Positions 11,995-23,042 of a stretch of 64,000 nt of DNA are shown here, one piece after another. Numbering within the stretch: the first letter of the stretch is position 1; each line of letters opens with the position of its first letter. The notes under the pieces are model-generated. The model saw only the letters and a program-made list of their open reading frames with translations, searched no databases and was not told the origin of the DNA. The DNA comes from Prochlorococcus sp. AG-442-N17 (GTDB lineage Bacteria; Cyanobacteriota; Cyanobacteriia; PCC-6307; Cyanobiaceae): assembly GCA_003212375.1 (NCBI GenBank), contig QCPY01000006.1, forward strand, positions 1-64,000, in the 5' to 3' direction. The translations under genes were made by a program, and so were the position numbers.

Positions 11995-13103
11995 TGAATG
12001 TATTTAATCAAATAAAGAAGCATTCCCCTCTTCCGAGAAAGGCAATAATAGATATGGAATCTTATTCTGCACCTTTAGAAAATAGAAGAGATTTGCTACG
12101 TTTAGATTTTAATGAAAATACCTTAGGCCCAAGTGAAAAAGTATATAATGCCATCAAAAATATTAAGTTAAACGAAATTTCAATATATCCTGAATATAAT
12201 TCATTAAAAAAATTTCTATCAAAAAACTATCATGAATCTAGGAAATTTGATCCTGAAGAGATAGGTATATTTAATGGAGCTGATGCTGCAATAAACGCAA
12301 TTTTTAATTCTTTTGGCGATAGAGATGAAATATTCCTGACTACAAATCCCACTTTTGGGTATTATTCTCCTTGTTCAGAAATTCAGGGAATGAACAAAAT
12401 TACTTGTACCTATGAAGGAGAAAACTTTCTTTTCCCAATTAAGAGATTTGAAGATAATATTATAAAACATCGGCCTAAATTAATATTCATTTGTAATCCA
12501 AATAATCCGACTGGCACAGTTTTGAGTGCTCAAGAAATAATTAAATTTGCAAATCTGAATAAAAAATCATTAATTGTAGTTGACGAACTTTATGAGAAAT
12601 TTAATGGCGATAGTCTTCTTCCAGTAATAGATTTTGAAGAAATTAAAAATATAGTTATTATTCAATCCCTCTCAAAAACTGCAGGTTTAGCAGGTTTACG
12701 AATTGGATTTGCATTTGGCAATAAAAGTATAATTCAATATATCAATAAAGTTACGGGACCTTACGATGTGAATAGTTTTGCAGTTACAGCTGCATTAGCT
12801 GCTTTAAATGATAAAACTTATATAGATAATTATGTTTCCGAAGTAAAAAAAGCGAGAGTATTTATTAAGAAAAAATTTCAATCCACAAGGATTAGAAAAC
12901 ATTTTGGGGGAGGCAATTATTTTTTAATTTGGCCTAATAAAAATCCAAAAGTTTTAACAGAACAAATGAGAGAAAAGGGAATTTTAATTAGAGAGATGAA
13001 CAACAAAAAAGATATTGAAAATTCTATAAGAGTCAGTATAGGAACAAAACAACAAATGAGCTTTTTTTGGAATATTTATAAAGAATTAGATCTTGATGAT
13101 TAA
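11994..13103 (+). CDS. hisC: Histidinol-phosphate aminotransferase-like class I/II aminotransferase
   Basis: LDFNENTLGPS, NPNNPTGT, SLSKTAGLAGLRIGF; TAATG overlap with argS stop. Confidence 0.82.
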   Translation: MNVFNQIKKHSPLPRKAIIDMESYSAPLENRRDLLRLDFNENTLGPSEKVYNAIKNIKLNEISIYPEYNSLKKFLSKNYHESRKFDPEEIGIFNGADAAINAIFNSFGDRDEIFLTTNPTFGYYSPCSEIQGMNKITCTYEGENFLFPIKRFEDNIIKHRPKLIFICNPNNPTGTVLSAQEIIKFANLNKKSLIVVDELYEKFNGDSLLPVIDFEEIKNIVIIQSLSKTAGLAGLRIGFAFGNKSIIQYINKVTGPYDVNSFAVTAALAALNDKTYIDNYVSEVKKARVFIKKKFQSTRIRKHFGGGNYFLIWPNKNPKVLTEQMREKGILIREMNNKKDIENSIRVSIGTKQQMSFFWNIYKELDLDD

Positions 13104-13828
13104 TCTTTGAAAATATAAATTGTATTTTTATCAATTCTTTTTGAATCTATTTCGATGCTTTTATCTGGATATTTAACTTTAAAATCTTGCATACGTTCAA
13201 GAAATAGATCTTCATTAGAAAAATCACAATCCACACTAATATTATTACCTCTATCAAAATGAACAGGAATCACAATAGAGGGCTTTAAAATTTTTACTAC
13301 TTCTGAAGCCTCTCTACCATCATAAGATTTAACTCCTCCTCCTATTGAAATAAATAAAATATCTGGCCTGGACAAAATAATTTGACTTTCTATATCTATG
13401 TCGCCAGCAGCTCCACCCATATGAACTATTTTTAAGTTATTCTGCTCCCAACTCCATACAGTAGACATACCAAATCTTCTACCACCAACTCTATCGTGAG
13501 GAACCTCAACTCCTTTTAATAATGTATCTTTGAGTTGATAAATTCCAGGTTCTGAAAACATCAATTTATTTTTTGGGTTATATCCTTCATCAGCAAGTTT
13601 TGAACTAGCTAAAATGAAATCAGCATTCTCACCTTTTGGCTCATTTAAACCAGTTGCACAACCAACAGCCTTAAAGGGATTTAAAAGAACAGATTTTCCT
13701 CTACCTTTAATTAAGAAACTACTATGACCTAAACTTTTTATAAACAAATCACCTGCCATTGCAGATGAGGGCATTAAAAATATAAATAATATAAGAAGAA
13801 AAAATTTTTTAAGTTTGATAATATTCAT
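13100..13828 (-). CDS. Secreted/lipid-anchored-like metallo-beta-lactamase fold hydrolase (UlaG/UPF0173-like)
   Basis: N-terminal signal-like sequence, LGHSSFLIKG, HMGGAAGD, VIPVHFDRG. Confidence 0.7.
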   Translation of the reverse strand: MNIIKLKKFFLLILFIFLMPSSAMAGDLFIKSLGHSSFLIKGRGKSVLLNPFKAVGCATGLNEPKGENADFILASSKLADEGYNPKNKLMFSEPGIYQLKDTLLKGVEVPHDRVGGRRFGMSTVWSWEQNNLKIVHMGGAAGDIDIESQIILSRPDILFISIGGGVKSYDGREASEVVKILKPSIVIPVHFDRGNNISVDCDFSNEDLFLERMQDFKVKYPDKSIEIDSKRIDKNTIYIFKD

Positions 13829-13851
13829 AAAAAAGATTTGTGATTTCTATT

Positions 13852-14448
13852 TTACTTCTGTTCTGCCATATTTAGAAAATTACTAATTAATTTATGACCA
13901 AATTGTGTTAAAACGCTTTCTGGATGAAATTGAACACCATGTAAATTTTTATATTTTTTATGAGAAATAGCCATAATAGTTGAATCTTCTAGCGTTGCTG
14001 TTATCTCAAAACACGATGGGAGTGAATCTGAATCCACAATTAAACTATGATATCTTGTAGCCACAAATGGACTTTCAATATCTTTGAATAATCCTTTTTT
14101 ATTATGAATAATTCTTGAGGTTTTTCCATGCATTAATTCTTTAGCAACTATTACTTTACCGCCATAAGCTTGGGCTAACGCTTGATGGCCTAAACATACT
14201 CCTAATGTTGGAATTTCTTTTGATAAGTTTTTAAGAATTGGTAAACAAATGCCAGACTGATCAGGATTTCCAGGCCCAGGAGATAACAAAATACCATCTG
14301 GATTAATTTGACTTATTTCTTCTAAAGTAATTTCATCATTTCTTTTCACTATTAATTCTTTAGTTATTTCATGCTCGACAGATAGTTCTCCTAAATATTG
14401 AACAAGGTTATAAGTAAAACTATCGTAGTTATCAATAACAAGAAACAT
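13852..14448 (-). CDS. trpG: Anthranilate/aminodeoxychorismate synthase component II (glutamine amidotransferase)
   Basis: IDNYDSFTYNLVQYL, LLSPGPGNP, GVCLGHQALAQ, GVQFHPES. Confidence 0.92.
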   Translation of the reverse strand: MFLVIDNYDSFTYNLVQYLGELSVEHEITKELIVKRNDEITLEEISQINPDGILLSPGPGNPDQSGICLPILKNLSKEIPTLGVCLGHQALAQAYGGKVIVAKELMHGKTSRIIHNKKGLFKDIESPFVATRYHSLIVDSDSLPSCFEITATLEDSTIMAISHKKYKNLHGVQFHPESVLTQFGHKLISNFLNMAEQK

Positions 14449-14460
14449 ATTTCTGTGAAT

Positions 14461-14871
14461 TTAGAATAACAATTTTATTTTAGGAAAAAAGATATATAAG
14501 GCAATAATAACAGAATTAATGGAAGCTAATAATACAGCTCCTGCGGAAGTATCTTTTGCAATTTTAGCCAAACTTCTAAATTCTTTTTTCACTACTAAAT
14601 CAACTATTGATTCTATAGAAGTATTTAATACTTCCAATATTAAAACAGACATAATTGTGGCAACCAAAATCATATAATGACTTAAATTGATTTGCAGTAA
14701 AAAACCAATTATTAAACTTATAACTGCAAAAATTAATTGAATTTTAAAATTTCTTGAAGTTTTTAAAACATAACTAATACCACAGAAAGCATACTTAAAA
14801 CTTATAAATACATTATTAGAAGTTTTGTATGATTCTTTTCTATTTTCTAAATAGTTTATTTTTTTTTCCAT
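14461..14871 (-). CDS. dgkA: Diacylglycerol kinase (prokaryotic DgkA)
   Basis: EVLNTSIESIVDLV...AKDTSAGAVL DGKA signature. Confidence 0.9.
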   Translation of the reverse strand: MEKKINYLENRKESYKTSNNVFISFKYAFCGISYVLKTSRNFKIQLIFAVISLIIGFLLQINLSHYMILVATIMSVLILEVLNTSIESIVDLVVKKEFRSLAKIAKDTSAGAVLLASINSVIIALYIFFPKIKLLF

Positions 14872-14877
14872 TGATTT

Positions 14878-15417
14878 TTAATCTAATCGAGTAATTAAAT
14901 ATTCTTGGAAATTTAACATATTTTCTAAATCATGTTCATTATTATGTTCCCATCCCAAAAGATGTAAAAATCCATGACTAGCCAACCAAATCATCTCTCT
15001 AAGGATTGAATGTTTATATTCATAAGATTGCTCAAGTGCCATCTCTAATGATATAAATATATCTCCCAACTCTATATGATCTAAATTATTTAGAGATTCA
15101 TCAGAAATAATTGGAAAAGATAGAACATCAGTTGGACCATTTTTTTGCATCCATTTCTTATTCAAAGAAGCAATTTCTTGATTAGATATTATCTGTAAGC
15201 CTAATGAAAAAGATTTTTTTTCAAAAATATAATTCGGTAATTCGTAATCCTCTTTTTTTAATATTGTATTTATCCAAGATAAAAAAACTTTCTCCCAAAA
15301 AATAGATTCAAAAATAAGCTTAGTTTTAGTATCTTTTAAATCATTTGAAAATTGAGAAAAATCATGACATTGAAAAACCAAATCTAAATTTATTTCAGAA
15401 ATAATTTTTTCTTTCAT
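14878..15417 (-). CDS. ybeY: Endoribonuclease YbeY (16S rRNA maturation)
   Basis: [26 protein letters not shown] zinc motif. Confidence 0.93.
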   Translation of the reverse strand: MKEKIISEINLDLVFQCHDFSQFSNDLKDTKTKLIFESIFWEKVFLSWINTILKKEDYELPNYIFEKKSFSLGLQIISNQEIASLNKKWMQKNGPTDVLSFPIISDESLNNLDHIELGDIFISLEMALEQSYEYKHSILREMIWLASHGFLHLLGWEHNNEHDLENMLNFQEYLITRLD

Positions 15418-15423
15418 ACATTC

Positions 15424-15606
15424 TTAAACTGGAATATTGGGCTTACCTATTGTGGCCACAAGTATTAATATCCCAATTAAAACTAGAAAGGTTATTGAAA
15501 AATGAGAAATACTTTTTGAGCCTTTCCTTACCATATTTCTCATAGCAAGCTTTATAAAGCTTGGAGGAGAAACTTTTTTTTCTACAATTTCGTTTTTATT
15601 TTCCAT
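15424..15606 (-). CDS. Small membrane protein, DUF3285-like
   Basis: 60-aa ORF with PSFIKLAMRNMVRKGSKSISHFSITFLVLIGILILVA; position between prfB and ybeY typical of cyanobacteria. Confidence 0.75.
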   Translation of the reverse strand: MENKNEIVEKKVSPPSFIKLAMRNMVRKGSKSISHFSITFLVLIGILILVATIGKPNIPV

Positions 15607-15609
15607 TAG

Positions 15610-16732
15610 TTATTCAATAGATTCGTGAGAAGAAATATTCATACGTAATAATTCATGAATAAATGGTTCAATTCCACCATCTAAAACACTATTTAACTCG
15701 TTAGTCTCCTGCATAGTCCTAAGATCTTTTACCATTTGATAGGGATGGAAAACATAATTTCTTATTTGATTGCCCCATGCAGCTTCCACAATATCACCTT
15801 TTATATCAGCGACTTCTGCAGCTCGTTGTTCTTTAGCAATCACTAATAGTTTAGACTTTAGAAGTAACATAGCTTTTTCTTTATTTTGTAATTGAGATCT
15901 TTCTTGGGTACATCTTACTGAAATCCCTGAAGGCAAATGAACAATTCTCACTGCTGTTTCTACTTTATTAACATTTTGTCCTCCAGCTCCACCGGATCTA
16001 CTCGTTGTAATTTCTAAATCTTTTTCAGGTATATCAAGTGAAATATTATCATCTAATTTTGGCATGACCTCTACCCCAGCAAAGCTGGTTTGTCTTTTTC
16101 CATTGGCATTAAAAGGAGAAATTCTTACTAATCTATGAGTCCCTTTTTCATGTTGCAGATAGCCGTATGCATATTTTCCATCAATTTCAAAAGTTACACT
16201 TTTAATACCTGCTTCTTCTCCTTGAGATAATTCGTTAATGACAAGGCTCATTTGATTATTATCGGCCCATCTTGAATACATTCTCAATAAAATTTCTACC
16301 CAATCCTGCGCATCTGTTCCACCAGCACCTGCGTTAATAGAAACTACTGCTCCTTCCTTATCGTATTCACCACATAACAATCTTTCAAATTCCCATTTAT
16401 CTAAATTCTCTCTTAATTTCTTCAATCCCTGCTGGGATTCTAAAATCATTTCCTCTTCAGGTTCTAAAGAATAAAGCTCAAGAGAGGCATTTGCATCAGA
16501 AATAAAAGTTTTCCATTTATCTAACAATTCGAGTTGTGCTTTGACATCATCAAGTATTAACATTTGCTTTTTAGCTTCTTCTTGATTTTCCCAAAATGCA
16601 GGCTGAGCAGAAATTTGCTCTAACTCTTTCCTTTTTGCTTTTAATCTTGGAACGTCAAAGACAATCCTGAGCATTACCCAGGCGCTCTGTTAGTTCGGAA
16701 AGATCTTTTTTGAAATTTGTAATATCTATCAA
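15610..16732 (-). CDS. prfB: Peptide chain release factor 2, made by +1 programmed frameshift (zero-frame leader 16732..16655, main frame to 15610)
   Basis: [17 protein letters not shown] motif. Leader [25 protein letters not shown] ends at TGA inside CTTTGAC; +1 frame continues [15 protein letters not shown]. The ORF track shows only 15610..16674. Confidence 0.94.
16654..16660 (-). other. prfB +1 frameshift slippery site CTTTGAC (reverse strand) with upstream SD-like AGGA
   Basis: Reverse-strand sequence GCT CAG GAT TGT CTT TGA C, same layout as the established prfB autoregulatory frameshift site. Confidence 0.93.
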
Positions 16733-16808
16733 AATAGAATTTAATCGTTATTTATAATCTAACAAGCACATTTGTTTAATAGTATAAACTAAGTATTATT
16801 TTTAAAAA

Positions 16809-17063
16809 ATGTCTAAAGTTGAAATTTATACTTGGCAATACTGCCCATTCTGTATTCGAGCAAAATCACTACTCAAGAAAAAAAATGTAAATTTTACAGA
16901 ATATAAAATTGATGGCGACGAAGATGCCAGAGCATTGATGATTGAAAGAGCTGATGGGAGAAGAACATTACCACAAATATTTATAGATAATGAGGGTATC
17001 GGAGGCTGCGATGATCTCTACACATTAGAAAATGAAAATAAATTAGAAGCATTATTAAACTAG
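16809..17063 (+). CDS. grxC: Glutaredoxin 3
   Basis: [17 protein letters not shown] active site; TLPQIFID. Confidence 0.95.
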   Translation: MSKVEIYTWQYCPFCIRAKSLLKKKNVNFTEYKIDGDEDARALMIERADGRRTLPQIFIDNEGIGGCDDLYTLENENKLEALLN

Positions 17064-17068
17064 ATCTT

Positions 17069-17992
17069 ATGAAATTTCTATTCGTAATAGATCCAATTAA
17101 AAATATAAATCCTTTAAAAGATTCAACTGCTGCTTTAATGCAAGCATCATCAAAAAAAAATATTGAAATCTGGAGTTGTACTCCTCAAGATCTTGAAGCT
17201 AGAGGTGATGAAGTATGGGCATCCTCCGTAAAAGTTGAAGTAAATCCGTGGATTTCTTTCAAAGAGAATGATTGCATACCTCTCGCCGAATTTAATTGCA
17301 TTTGGATGAGAAAAGATCCTCCTGTAAATGAGGCTTATTTATATGCAACCCATCTTTTAGAAGTTGCCGAAAGAAAAGGAGTAAAAGTAATTAACAAACC
17401 CTCTTCGTTAAGAGCATGGAATGAAAAGCTAGGTGCTTTAAGATACAGCCACTTAATGGCACCTACAATAGTTGCGAGTAAGGTAAAAGATCTTATTAAT
17501 TTTGCAAATATAAATAATGAAGTAGTCATAAAACCTCTTGGAGGGAAAGGTGGTCAAGGTGTTATAAGGATAAATAAAAATTCTCCAGGAATTAAATCAA
17601 TCATTGAATTAATCACTTCTCAAGAAGAATTACCCGTTATGATGCAAAAATTTATTCCTGAAGTCATAGAGGGTGATAAAAGAATAATTATCGTAAACGG
17701 AGAAGCAATAGGATCTATAAATAGGATTCCTCAAGGAGGTGATTTTAGGAGTAATTTAGCGATGGGAGGGAAGGCTGAACCCACATTATTAACAGAAAAA
17801 GAAAAAAGTATCTGCTCAGAATTATCTCAACACTTCAAAGATGAAGGTTTATTTTTTGTGGGTATTGATGTAATAAATGGAATGCTTAGCGAGATTAATG
17901 TAACAAGTCCAACAGGTTTAAGAGAAATAGAAAATTTATCCAATAAGAATGTTTCAGTGGAAGTTATTGAAAAATTAGTAGAAATTATCTAG
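17069..17992 (+). CDS. gshB: Glutathione synthetase
   Basis: [52 protein letters not shown]; adjacent to grxC. Confidence 0.96.
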   Translation: MKFLFVIDPIKNINPLKDSTAALMQASSKKNIEIWSCTPQDLEARGDEVWASSVKVEVNPWISFKENDCIPLAEFNCIWMRKDPPVNEAYLYATHLLEVAERKGVKVINKPSSLRAWNEKLGALRYSHLMAPTIVASKVKDLINFANINNEVVIKPLGGKGGQGVIRINKNSPGIKSIIELITSQEELPVMMQKFIPEVIEGDKRIIIVNGEAIGSINRIPQGGDFRSNLAMGGKAEPTLLTEKEKSICSELSQHFKDEGLFFVGIDVINGMLSEINVTSPTGLREIENLSNKNVSVEVIEKLVEII

Positions 17993-19397
17993 GATTTTTA
18001 GCACAAAATATCTGTTTTACTGTAGATTCAAATTTTAATTTAATCTCATCTATTTCTTTCTCTAAAACGGAGCCTGAAACTATACCTGAACCTGCAGTAA
18101 ATTCAATATTTTCTTCAATACATCTTGCGCCTCTTATTGCTAAAAGAAATGAAGCATTGCCTGATGAATCAACCCAACCCATTGGAGAAGCATAATTTCC
18201 TCTAGGAAAAGACTCAAGAGTGTTTATCCAATCCAATGCTGCATTTTTTGGGTATCCACAAACAGCCGGAGATGGGTGTAGGTTTTTAAGCAATTCAAAA
18301 GGACAAATATTTTCAACTTTAGAGAAAATAAGTGTTTGCAAATGAGAAATATCTCCAAATGAATTTACCTTGATATCACTTTTTTTAAAGTTTGTGATTT
18401 TTGAAACTTCTAAAGATTTAATCAAATACTTTATTACATAATTATGTTCCTTTAAGTCTTTAGTACTTTGTAGGAATTTCTTAAAATTTGAATTAGTTGA
18501 GATAGTTCCAGCAAGAGCCTCTAAAGTTAAATTAGGTTTAGAAAAAGAAAATAATTTTTCTGGAGATGCTCCAAACAAAATATCCTTACTATTCCTTTTC
18601 CAAACATATCTACATGTATTTGGTTGCTTCTTTTTAAATCTTTTTAAAATTTCTACAAAATCTAATTTATTTTTAAGTTTTATGTTAATCCTATTCGCTA
18701 AAACTATCTTCTCGAGGATACCTTTCTCTACTAATTGAATTCCTCTATTTACTACTTTTTTCATATCTATTTTAGAAGTTTCTAAGGAGCGTGAGAAATC
18801 ATCAATAAAAGGAGAATCAAAACTAGTTTTTAAGCCAGATGATTTTATTAATTCTGAGCCAGAATTAATAACTTGATTTCTAATTGTCCATATTTCCTCA
18901 ATTAATGTTCTTAATGATGATTTACCTTCAACATGACCATTAATTCTTAACCAGCAATTCTTATCACTTTTAGTAATTAATATTTTTGGCAAGATGGCTT
19001 CCAAACTAGGGATATCTGAAGGTAAATCCTTATTATTCAAATTTTCAGAGAAAGAAAATAAATAAATTATTTTTGAAAGTGCAGAATTATGCGATTCATT
19101 AGTTAAGTTAATTAAATTTTTAAAATTCTCAGAATTAAACTCTTTTGCTACCTCAAATCTTTTGGGACCATCCAGAGTAACATATTTACACTTCTCGAAG
19201 GCTATATATGAAATACCATCAGATTCCTCCCAAAATGAAGAAAACGGATATTTATTTATTAACAATTCATAAACTTGAAATAAATCAATACAAGGAATCT
19301 CAACACAAATACTTACTAATCCAGAATTTTCAACTTTCTTATCAAAAGAGGAAAATACATCTTTTAAAAAATCTGTTAAGTTTAAATCATTTTTCAT
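17985..19397 (-). CDS. menF: Isochorismate synthase
   Basis: [40 protein letters not shown] chorismate-binding motifs; adjacent to other men genes. Confidence 0.9.
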   Translation of the reverse strand: MKNDLNLTDFLKDVFSSFDKKVENSGLVSICVEIPCIDLFQVYELLINKYPFSSFWEESDGISYIAFEKCKYVTLDGPKRFEVAKEFNSENFKNLINLTNESHNSALSKIIYLFSFSENLNNKDLPSDIPSLEAILPKILITKSDKNCWLRINGHVEGKSSLRTLIEEIWTIRNQVINSGSELIKSSGLKTSFDSPFIDDFSRSLETSKIDMKKVVNRGIQLVEKGILEKIVLANRINIKLKNKLDFVEILKRFKKKQPNTCRYVWKRNSKDILFGASPEKLFSFSKPNLTLEALAGTISTNSNFKKFLQSTKDLKEHNYVIKYLIKSLEVSKITNFKKSDIKVNSFGDISHLQTLIFSKVENICPFELLKNLHPSPAVCGYPKNAALDWINTLESFPRGNYASPMGWVDSSGNASFLLAIRGARCIEENIEFTAGSGIVSGSVLEKEIDEIKLKFESTVKQIFCAKNPR

Positions 19398-19498
19398 TAC
19401 TTATTGAAAATAACTAAAAATCATGCAATAAAGTAAAAAATGTAACTCAATTTATAAACTAAATCTAATAATTATCTAATTTTGCGTGTTAATTAAAA

Positions 19499-20416
19499 AT
19501 GGACGAAGATAAAAAAAAATTATGGAAACAAGCAATAAAATGGCCTCTTTATTCTGTTGCCATACTTCCAGTCTTCATAACAGGGGCTTATATACTGAAT
19601 CAATATGAAAAGGTAAAAATTTATAATTTGATTGCATTTACTTTAGCTGCAATTTTAATATTAATTTGGGAAAATCTAACTAATGATTTATTCGACGCAG
19701 AAACAGGAATCGATGAATTTAAATTCCATTCAATTGTAAATCTTGTAAAAAATAAAAAAATAATTTCATTTATTGCATATACATCTTTAGTTATTGGTTT
19801 ATTAATAATTTCAATTATTTCAGTATCAACAAGTATAAACATTTTGATTTTGGTGGCAGCTTGCTGCTTCCTAGGATATTTATATCAAGGTCCTCCTTTT
19901 AGATTTGGCTATCAAGGTTTAGGAGAACCATTATGCTGGCTTGCATTTGGACCTTTTGCTTACTCTGCAGTCTTAATTGCGTTAAATCCATCTAATATTT
20001 TCTTTGAAGATATTCCCTGGAAAGTTTCTTTATTACTTGGTTCAGGACCTTCCTTGGCAACAACTCTTGTATTATTTTGTTCTCATTTTCATCAAATTTC
20101 TGAAGATAAAAAGCATGGGAAAAATTCACCTTTAGTTCGCTTAGGGGCAAAAAAAGGTTCTCAATTTGTGCCTTGGATAATTTTTACAATATATATTTTT
20201 CAACTTTTCACTATAGTTAATGGATTTATTCCAGTGTTTTGTATCCTTTATTTTATTAGTTTTCCTCAAGCAATAAGACTTATAAATTTATTAAGATCTT
20301 CATATAAAAACCCTAGTGCAATCAAAAATTGTAAATTCATCGCAATTAAATTTCAAACTCTTAATGGAGTTGGCTTAATCACAGGATTAATATTTAATTA
20401 CTTACTCAATAAATGA
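19499..20416 (+). CDS. menA: 1,4-dihydroxy-2-naphthoate phytyltransferase
   Basis: UbiA family: WENLTNDLFDAETGID, YQGPPFRFGYQGLGE. Confidence 0.92.
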   Translation: MDEDKKKLWKQAIKWPLYSVAILPVFITGAYILNQYEKVKIYNLIAFTLAAILILIWENLTNDLFDAETGIDEFKFHSIVNLVKNKKIISFIAYTSLVIGLLIISIISVSTSINILILVAACCFLGYLYQGPPFRFGYQGLGEPLCWLAFGPFAYSAVLIALNPSNIFFEDIPWKVSLLLGSGPSLATTLVLFCSHFHQISEDKKHGKNSPLVRLGAKKGSQFVPWIIFTIYIFQLFTIVNGFIPVFCILYFISFPQAIRLINLLRSSYKNPSAIKNCKFIAIKFQTLNGVGLITGLIFNYLLNK

Positions 20417-21378
20417 ACTTAATATTTCAAAAAAAATCTTTTTGCTTTAAGTTATCCGCCAAAGTAGAAAATTCTAATACCACTTACCAAACAAAATCGG
20501 GTTGGATAATTAAATTAACAAGTAATGATAAAAAAATTGGGTTTGGAGAAGTTTCACCACTTCATAAAGAAGACTTAAAAAAGTGTGCGAAACAACTAGA
20601 TATGATCCCTTCGAATGTAGCATTATTTAATTTATCTGAGCAAATAAATATTTTTCACCCATGCATTCAATCTGCAATAAATTCTGCATTAGCCGAAATA
20701 AATGGAAAAATAATTTTTAAAGAAAACTACTACTTTGATGAAATTTATAAAACAGCCATATTGTTAAATCATGAAAATGTAGTTTTAGATCTAAATGAAA
20801 TTAAAAAAAGACAATCTGATATTGGGAAATCATTAACCATAAAATGGAAAGTAGCATTAAAAAATAATCATGAGGAAGAAGCAAGTTTAGAAGAAATTTT
20901 AAGCCAAATAGGCAATAATATTAAGTTAAGAATAGATGCTAATGGTTCTTGGGGAAGAGAGATAGCTAATAGATGGGCTGATATTTTGAAGGATAACAAA
21001 AATGTAGATTGGTTAGAACAACCTCTATGTGTTGATGATATTGAAGGACTGACAGAACTCAACAAAAAAATCCCTATAGCCTTAGACGAATCACTTTTAA
21101 AATTTCCAAATTTGATTGATGAGTGGAAAGGTTGGCAAATTAGAAGGCCTTCTCAAGAAAATAATCCAGTCAAGCTTTTAAGAGAATTAGAAAATAAAAA
21201 AGCTTTAATATCTGTAAGCACCTCATTTGAAACTGGTATAGGGAATAGATGGCTTTATCATTTATCATCTCTACAATTACAAGGACCAACTCCAAAAGTT
21301 CCTGGTTTAGCAATGAATAAATTCCCTAATTCGTTCCTATTTTTAAATGAAGCAAAAAAGATATGGGATCAACTATGA
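20413..21378 (+). CDS. menC: o-succinylbenzoate synthase
   Basis: LRIDANGSW, WLEQPL, ALDES, SVSTSFETGIG; ATGA overlap with menA. Confidence 0.9.
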   Translation: MNLIFQKKSFCFKLSAKVENSNTTYQTKSGWIIKLTSNDKKIGFGEVSPLHKEDLKKCAKQLDMIPSNVALFNLSEQINIFHPCIQSAINSALAEINGKIIFKENYYFDEIYKTAILLNHENVVLDLNEIKKRQSDIGKSLTIKWKVALKNNHEEEASLEEILSQIGNNIKLRIDANGSWGREIANRWADILKDNKNVDWLEQPLCVDDIEGLTELNKKIPIALDESLLKFPNLIDEWKGWQIRRPSQENNPVKLLRELENKKALISVSTSFETGIGNRWLYHLSSLQLQGPTPKVPGLAMNKFPNSFLFLNEAKKIWDQL

Positions 21379-22577
21379 AAAATAAAATTCATACTATTGA
21401 AGTTGAAAATAACGAAACTCAATCTGTAGAGAAAATTATTGAAAAAATTAGAGAGAATAAAATTATTTATGTAAAAAACAAATTTTATCAAGACAAAGAT
21501 GTATTAGATTCAATTACTGAAAATGGGCCAGCAATTATCTTAAACAGTAGTGGGAGTTCTGGAAAACCGAGACAATGTTTTCACCATTTGGATAATCTTA
21601 AATTATCTGCAGCTACATCAGGCCAATGGCTAATAGAGCAAGGATTTGAATTGCAAAACTGCTTAATTTTAAATACTTTACCCCTGAACCATATAAGTGG
21701 ATTAATGCCAATTTTTAGAAGTCAAACTTGGGGATGTGATTGTATTAATATTTCTCCGAATTTGATAAAAAAAACTAGAGAACTTTTACTTTTTACAATT
21801 AAATTTAAAAAAAACAAAAAACATTTGATTACGTCATTAGTACCTACCCAATTACAAAGACTTTTAGCTCAAAAAGATGGAATTAGTTGGCTAAAAATTT
21901 TTGATCTAATTTGGGTAGGTGGAGCTTCAATTTCAGACGAAACTGCAGAACAATGTATAAAAGAAAAAATAAAATTAGCACCTTGTTACGGCTCAACTGA
22001 GACAGCAGCAATGGTTACGAGTTTAAAACCAAAAGAATTCTTAATGGGTTTTAAAAATGTTGGAGAAATACTACCTGATACGAAAATAAGAATTAACGCA
22101 CAAGGATTAATCGAGATAAAATCAGCCAGAATTGGAATCGAAATAATAGACTCTTTAAAAACTGAAAATTTCAAAAATAAAAATGGGTGGTGGCAAACAG
22201 GTGATTTAGGTGAAATTAATCAAATCAATAATTCTTTCTATTTAAACTTTATTGGAAGAAGTGATAATGCCTTTAATTCAGGCGGAGAAATCGTTTTTCC
22301 TGAAGTAATTGAATCTAGATTAAATGATTTCATTATGAAAGAAAATATCCCAATTCATAAATTCAATATTTCAAATGTAACTAACAAATTATGGGGAAAT
22401 AAAATTACAGTAATAGTTGAATTTAGAGAACTTACAAATAATAAAAACATTGAAATTTCTTTAAATTTATTAAAAAAATTTTCTCAAAGTTGGCCTAAAC
22501 ATGAAAAGCCTGAAAAGTGGATTGTTAAAAACAAAAATGGCTTTACAGAAAAAATAAACTATAAATTTCAAAAATAA
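21375..22577 (+). CDS. menE: o-succinylbenzoate-CoA ligase
   Basis: NSSGSSGKPRQCFH AMP-binding motif, CYGSTETAAMV, WWQTGDLG. Start at 21375 (ATGA overlap with menC) preferred to 21363. Confidence 0.88.
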   Translation: MKNKIHTIEVENNETQSVEKIIEKIRENKIIYVKNKFYQDKDVLDSITENGPAIILNSSGSSGKPRQCFHHLDNLKLSAATSGQWLIEQGFELQNCLILNTLPLNHISGLMPIFRSQTWGCDCINISPNLIKKTRELLLFTIKFKKNKKHLITSLVPTQLQRLLAQKDGISWLKIFDLIWVGGASISDETAEQCIKEKIKLAPCYGSTETAAMVTSLKPKEFLMGFKNVGEILPDTKIRINAQGLIEIKSARIGIEIIDSLKTENFKNKNGWWQTGDLGEINQINNSFYLNFIGRSDNAFNSGGEIVFPEVIESRLNDFIMKENIPIHKFNISNVTNKLWGNKITVIVEFRELTNNKNIEISLNLLKKFSQSWPKHEKPEKWIVKNKNGFTEKINYKFQK

Positions 22578-22580
22578 TAA

Positions 22581-23033
<453 letters not shown>

Positions 23034-23042
23034 TTAAAGAGA

